Of a stretch of DNA of 43,246 nucleotides, positions 41,265-43,246 are shown piece by piece; position 1 is the first letter of the stretch, and each line of letters starts with the position of its first letter. The position numbers and the translations under genes are program-made. The stretch is taken from contig JADGBZ010000021.1 of assembly GCA_015231175.1 (NCBI GenBank), forward strand, positions 1-43,246, in the 5' to 3' direction. Source of the DNA: Magnetococcales bacterium (lineage in GTDB: Bacteria; Pseudomonadota; Magnetococcia; Magnetococcales; DC0425bin3). The notes under the pieces were generated by a model, which had not been told where the DNA came from, did no database searches, and saw only the letters and a list, made by a program, of their open reading frames with translations.

Positions 41265-42974
41265 ATGGGGCAAACGCCATCAAAGCTGAGGAAAATTCTA
41301 CTTTCCCGGAGGTTTTGGGTCTGGCCGGTGTTGGCATGGTCTCTGGTCGCCGGGCTCTCCCTGCTGTGGAGTGCCATAGGCCTGAACCGGCAGGCCATGG
41401 CTTTGGCGCGGGAGAGGGGGTGGTTTGCCTTTCAGGTATTGGAGACGGCGCGCGTCTGGAACGCCCGTCACGGGGGCGTCTACGTTCCAGTAACGGAAGC
41501 GACCCCTCCCAACCCCTATTTGAAGGTGCCTGAGCGGGACGTTCAGACTCTATCCGGAAAGTCATTGACCATGATCAATCCGGCCTACATGACCCGGCAG
41601 ATCGCGGAAATTGCCAAGGAGAGGCAGTCCATGGTTCTGCACATCACCAGTTTGCAACCTTTGCGGCCCGCCAACAGCGCCTCCCCATGGGAGGCCATGG
41701 CCTTGCGAACCTTTGCACAGGGGGCCGAGGAGTACCTGGAACTCGTCCGGGACGAGGGAAAAGACGTGTATCGCTTCATGGCCCCTCTGTACACACGTCG
41801 CGAGTGTCTAAAATGTCATGCACAACAGGGGTACGAGGAGGGTGAATTGCGTGGTGGGATCAGCGTCACCTTTCCGGCCCAGACTATTCTGGAAGGCGTT
41901 CAGGAACAAACCAAAAATCTTATCTTGCTGCATCTTGGCGTGTGGATTCTCTTGACCGGATCCACGCTGTGGTTCCTGAACAGGGTCAGAAACCACCTGT
42001 TGCACCTGCGCCGCATCCAGGTCGAGTATGAGGCCATGCTGTTATCCGGCAACGAGGATGCGCTCACACCCCAAATCCCGCCGGAACCTCTTGCGAGTAG
42101 ACGTTCCTTCCCGGACCCTTTGCACACGGGCACAAGAGTTCCCCCTGTTCGGGACTCTTTGGCACTGTCGTCGGATCCCCGCTCTGCGTTGGGCAAGGCC
42201 AAGATTCTGCTGGTCGAGGATGACCCCCTGAATCGGCGCATGCTTGAGGCGTTGCTCCAGGGTGTCGGCGTTTTTCCGGATACGGTCCAAAATGGCCAGG
42301 AGGCTTTGGACCATCTGGCTGTCGCCGACTACGACTTGGTTCTCATGGATTGTCAAATGCCGATCATGGACGGTTTCACAGCGTCTCAGGAGTTGCGCAA
42401 ACGTGAGGGGACAGAAAAAAAGCATACGCCCGTTGTTGCCGTTACGGCTTTTTCGCTGACTGGCGACCAGGAGAAGTGCCAGAGGGCCGGCATGGATGAC
42501 TATCTGGCCAAGCCGGTATGCCGTCAGGATTTATTGGAGTTGCTGGATCGTTGGTTACCCGACTGGCGTGCGGCAGCACCAGAAGCCGTCTCTTCTGGTC
42601 TCATCGATGGCACGCAACAAGGCAGTGAACCAACCATCGATCAACGCACTTTTCGCACGTTGTGTGGCGAACTGGGCACTGAAGTTGTCCACGAAGTGGT
42701 CCAACTTTTTCTGGAAACCTTGCCAGAGAGGGTTCAGGCTATTGAAGTGGGTATGCAAACCGGTGATACCCAGGCCGTGCATTGGGCAACACACCCCTTG
42801 AAAAGTCCCAGCCACCAACTAGGCGCTTTGCGTTTCAGCCGCTTGGCCACGGAATTGGATACCCTGACCCGCAGCAACTCCCTGGATGGCGCCCAACTCC
42901 TGGCGGACCAACTGCTCCAGGAAGCCAGGCAGGTTGATGCGGCCCTGAAGGAGATGTCCAGCCACTGCCCTTGA
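41265..42974 (+). CDS. CxxCH-sensor protein with REC and HPt, no kinase core
   Basis: Encodes 569 residues. Membrane helix 1 (FWVWPVLAWSLVAGLSLLW) and a DUF3365-like periplasmic domain (about 45-215; LTMINPAYMTRQIAEIA, then ECLKCHAQ with CxxCH at 181-185) are followed by membrane helix 2 (LLHLGVWILLTGSTLWFL). A linker of about 65 residues leads directly into a receiver (LLVEDDPLNRRMLEALL, Asp362 in MDCQMPIMDGF, Lys in YLAKPV). A C-terminal HPt domain has His510 in THPLKSPSHQLGA. There is no HisKA, HATPase or PAS domain where a hybrid kinase would have them. It would need a separate kinase or act as a phosphate relay or sink. It lies 69 bases downstream of the chemoreceptor with a related sensor, probably in one operon. 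GGGATGGGGG lies upstream of the ATG. Confidence 0.85.
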   Translation: MGQTPSKLRKILLSRRFWVWPVLAWSLVAGLSLLWSAIGLNRQAMALARERGWFAFQVLETARVWNARHGGVYVPVTEATPPNPYLKVPERDVQTLSGKSLTMINPAYMTRQIAEIAKERQSMVLHITSLQPLRPANSASPWEAMALRTFAQGAEEYLELVRDEGKDVYRFMAPLYTRRECLKCHAQQGYEEGELRGGISVTFPAQTILEGVQEQTKNLILLHLGVWILLTGSTLWFLNRVRNHLLHLRRIQVEYEAMLLSGNEDALTPQIPPEPLASRRSFPDPLHTGTRVPPVRDSLALSSDPRSALGKAKILLVEDDPLNRRMLEALLQGVGVFPDTVQNGQEALDHLAVADYDLVLMDCQMPIMDGFTASQELRKREGTEKKHTPVVAVTAFSLTGDQEKCQRAGMDDYLAKPVCRQDLLELLDRWLPDWRAAAPEAVSSGLIDGTQQGSEPTIDQRTFRTLCGELGTEVVHEVVQLFLETLPERVQAIEVGMQTGDTQAVHWATHPLKSPSHQLGALRFSRLATELDTLTRSNSLDGAQLLADQLLQEARQVDAALKEMSSHCP

Positions 42975-43020
42975 GTGACGGGTCAAATTTTTTCGGTCGA
43001 GTAGACCGGGCTGCACCAAC

Positions 43021-43246
43021 CATTCACCGCCCTTGCAAGAAAAGCCTGGACATGAAAGTCTCGGTCAGGGCTTCGCCCCGAACCCCACCAAGACTCCGTT
43101 TCATGCAAGAAAGACTCGGACATGAAAGCCTTGGTCAGGGCTTCGCCCCGAACCCCACCAAGACTCCGTTTCATGCAAGAAAAACTCGGACATGAAAGCC
43201 TTGGTCAGGGCTTCGCCCCGAACCCCACCAGGACTCTGTCCTGGAC
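43021..43246 (+). repeat. Dispersed structured repeat, three tandem 70-bp units
   Basis: Units start at 43035, 43105 and 43175 (GCAAGAAA....GGACATGAAA, GTCAGGGCTTCGCCCCGAAC, CCCACCA.GACTC.GT). The first two end in CAAGACTCCGTTTCAT and the third in CAGGACTCTGTCCTGGAC, which closes a hairpin (CCAGGAC/GTCCTGG). The window ends just after it. Units 2 and 3 differ by only one or two bases over their shared part, pointing to recent duplication. Confidence 0.92.

Noticed and set aside
43021..43246. CRISPR array at the right edge
   Set aside because: The units are about 70 bp, directly abutting, with no unique spacers, and the same core is dispersed singly elsewhere.

Overview
The window reads as chromosomal DNA of a motile Gram-negative proteobacterium with a remnant, or one end, of a prophage at its left edge. 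The gene mix is chemotaxis (CheV, a methyl-accepting protein), sigma-54 and c-di-GMP signalling, haem-type CxxCH sensors, LPS-type glycosyltransferases, a class III PHA synthase cluster and a diverged structured repeat family. This would fit the Magnetococcales (Magnetococcia), but that is a recollection-level guess. No rRNA, tRNA or CRISPR array was seen.

Layout. (1) 1-4000, minus strand: phage genes. In transcription order these are GH24 lysozyme, three small membrane or holin-like proteins, terminase small subunit, a terminase large subunit split into ATPase and nuclease pieces, a 68-residue protein, and a tail-fibre-like gene running off the left edge that carries one arm of an inverted repeat. 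A block of hairpins with T-runs (3884-4087) and one dispersed repeat separate it from the next operon. (2) 4253-8956, minus: a packed four-gene envelope redox operon (Tat-type aldo/keto reductase, DUF6599-like, DUF362, NapH/NapG-like polyferredoxin). (3) 9347-13479: cheV; then a convergent pair on the minus strand, a CCA-transferase homologue with degenerate active sites and an NtrC-type regulator overlapping it by one base. (4) 13563-19309: mtaB overlapping a GT4 glycosyltransferase, a short DUF4351-like protein with six (QEGL) repeats, a SAM methyltransferase and a GT9 heptosyltransferase-like gene. (5) 19526-27356, plus: a 1556-residue Sel1/TPR/CHAT caspase-like protein, a FecR-like exported protein and a CHASE2 adenylate cyclase. 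This is the best candidate here for an undescribed envelope-to-cAMP signalling or defence module. (6) 27838-32174: phaB, phaR, phasin, phaE, phaC with a clear sigma-70 promoter and palindromic operator before the phasin and a terminator after phaC. (7) 32491-34945: a membrane-anchored MEMO1-AMMECR1 fusion with a repetitive Pro/Thr/Ala tail, then a Lar-like zinc ribbon. (8) 34948-42974: an unrecognised alpha-helical protein on the minus strand, a REC-DUF3369-HD-GYP phosphodiesterase, a lone dihydrolipoamide dehydrogenase, then two proteins with DUF3365-like periplasmic CxxCH sensors: a chemoreceptor and a REC-HPt protein with no kinase core. (9) 43021-43246: three tandem 70-bp copies of the dispersed repeat.

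How the parts work together: the PHA genes form a complete regulated synthesis and granule set except for the thiolase, which is not in the window. The signalling genes (CheV, two CxxCH sensors, HD-GYP, NtrC-type regulator, CHASE2 cyclase) suggest a cell that tunes motility and metabolism to redox state. Functions are inferred from sequence motifs only; no database search was possible.
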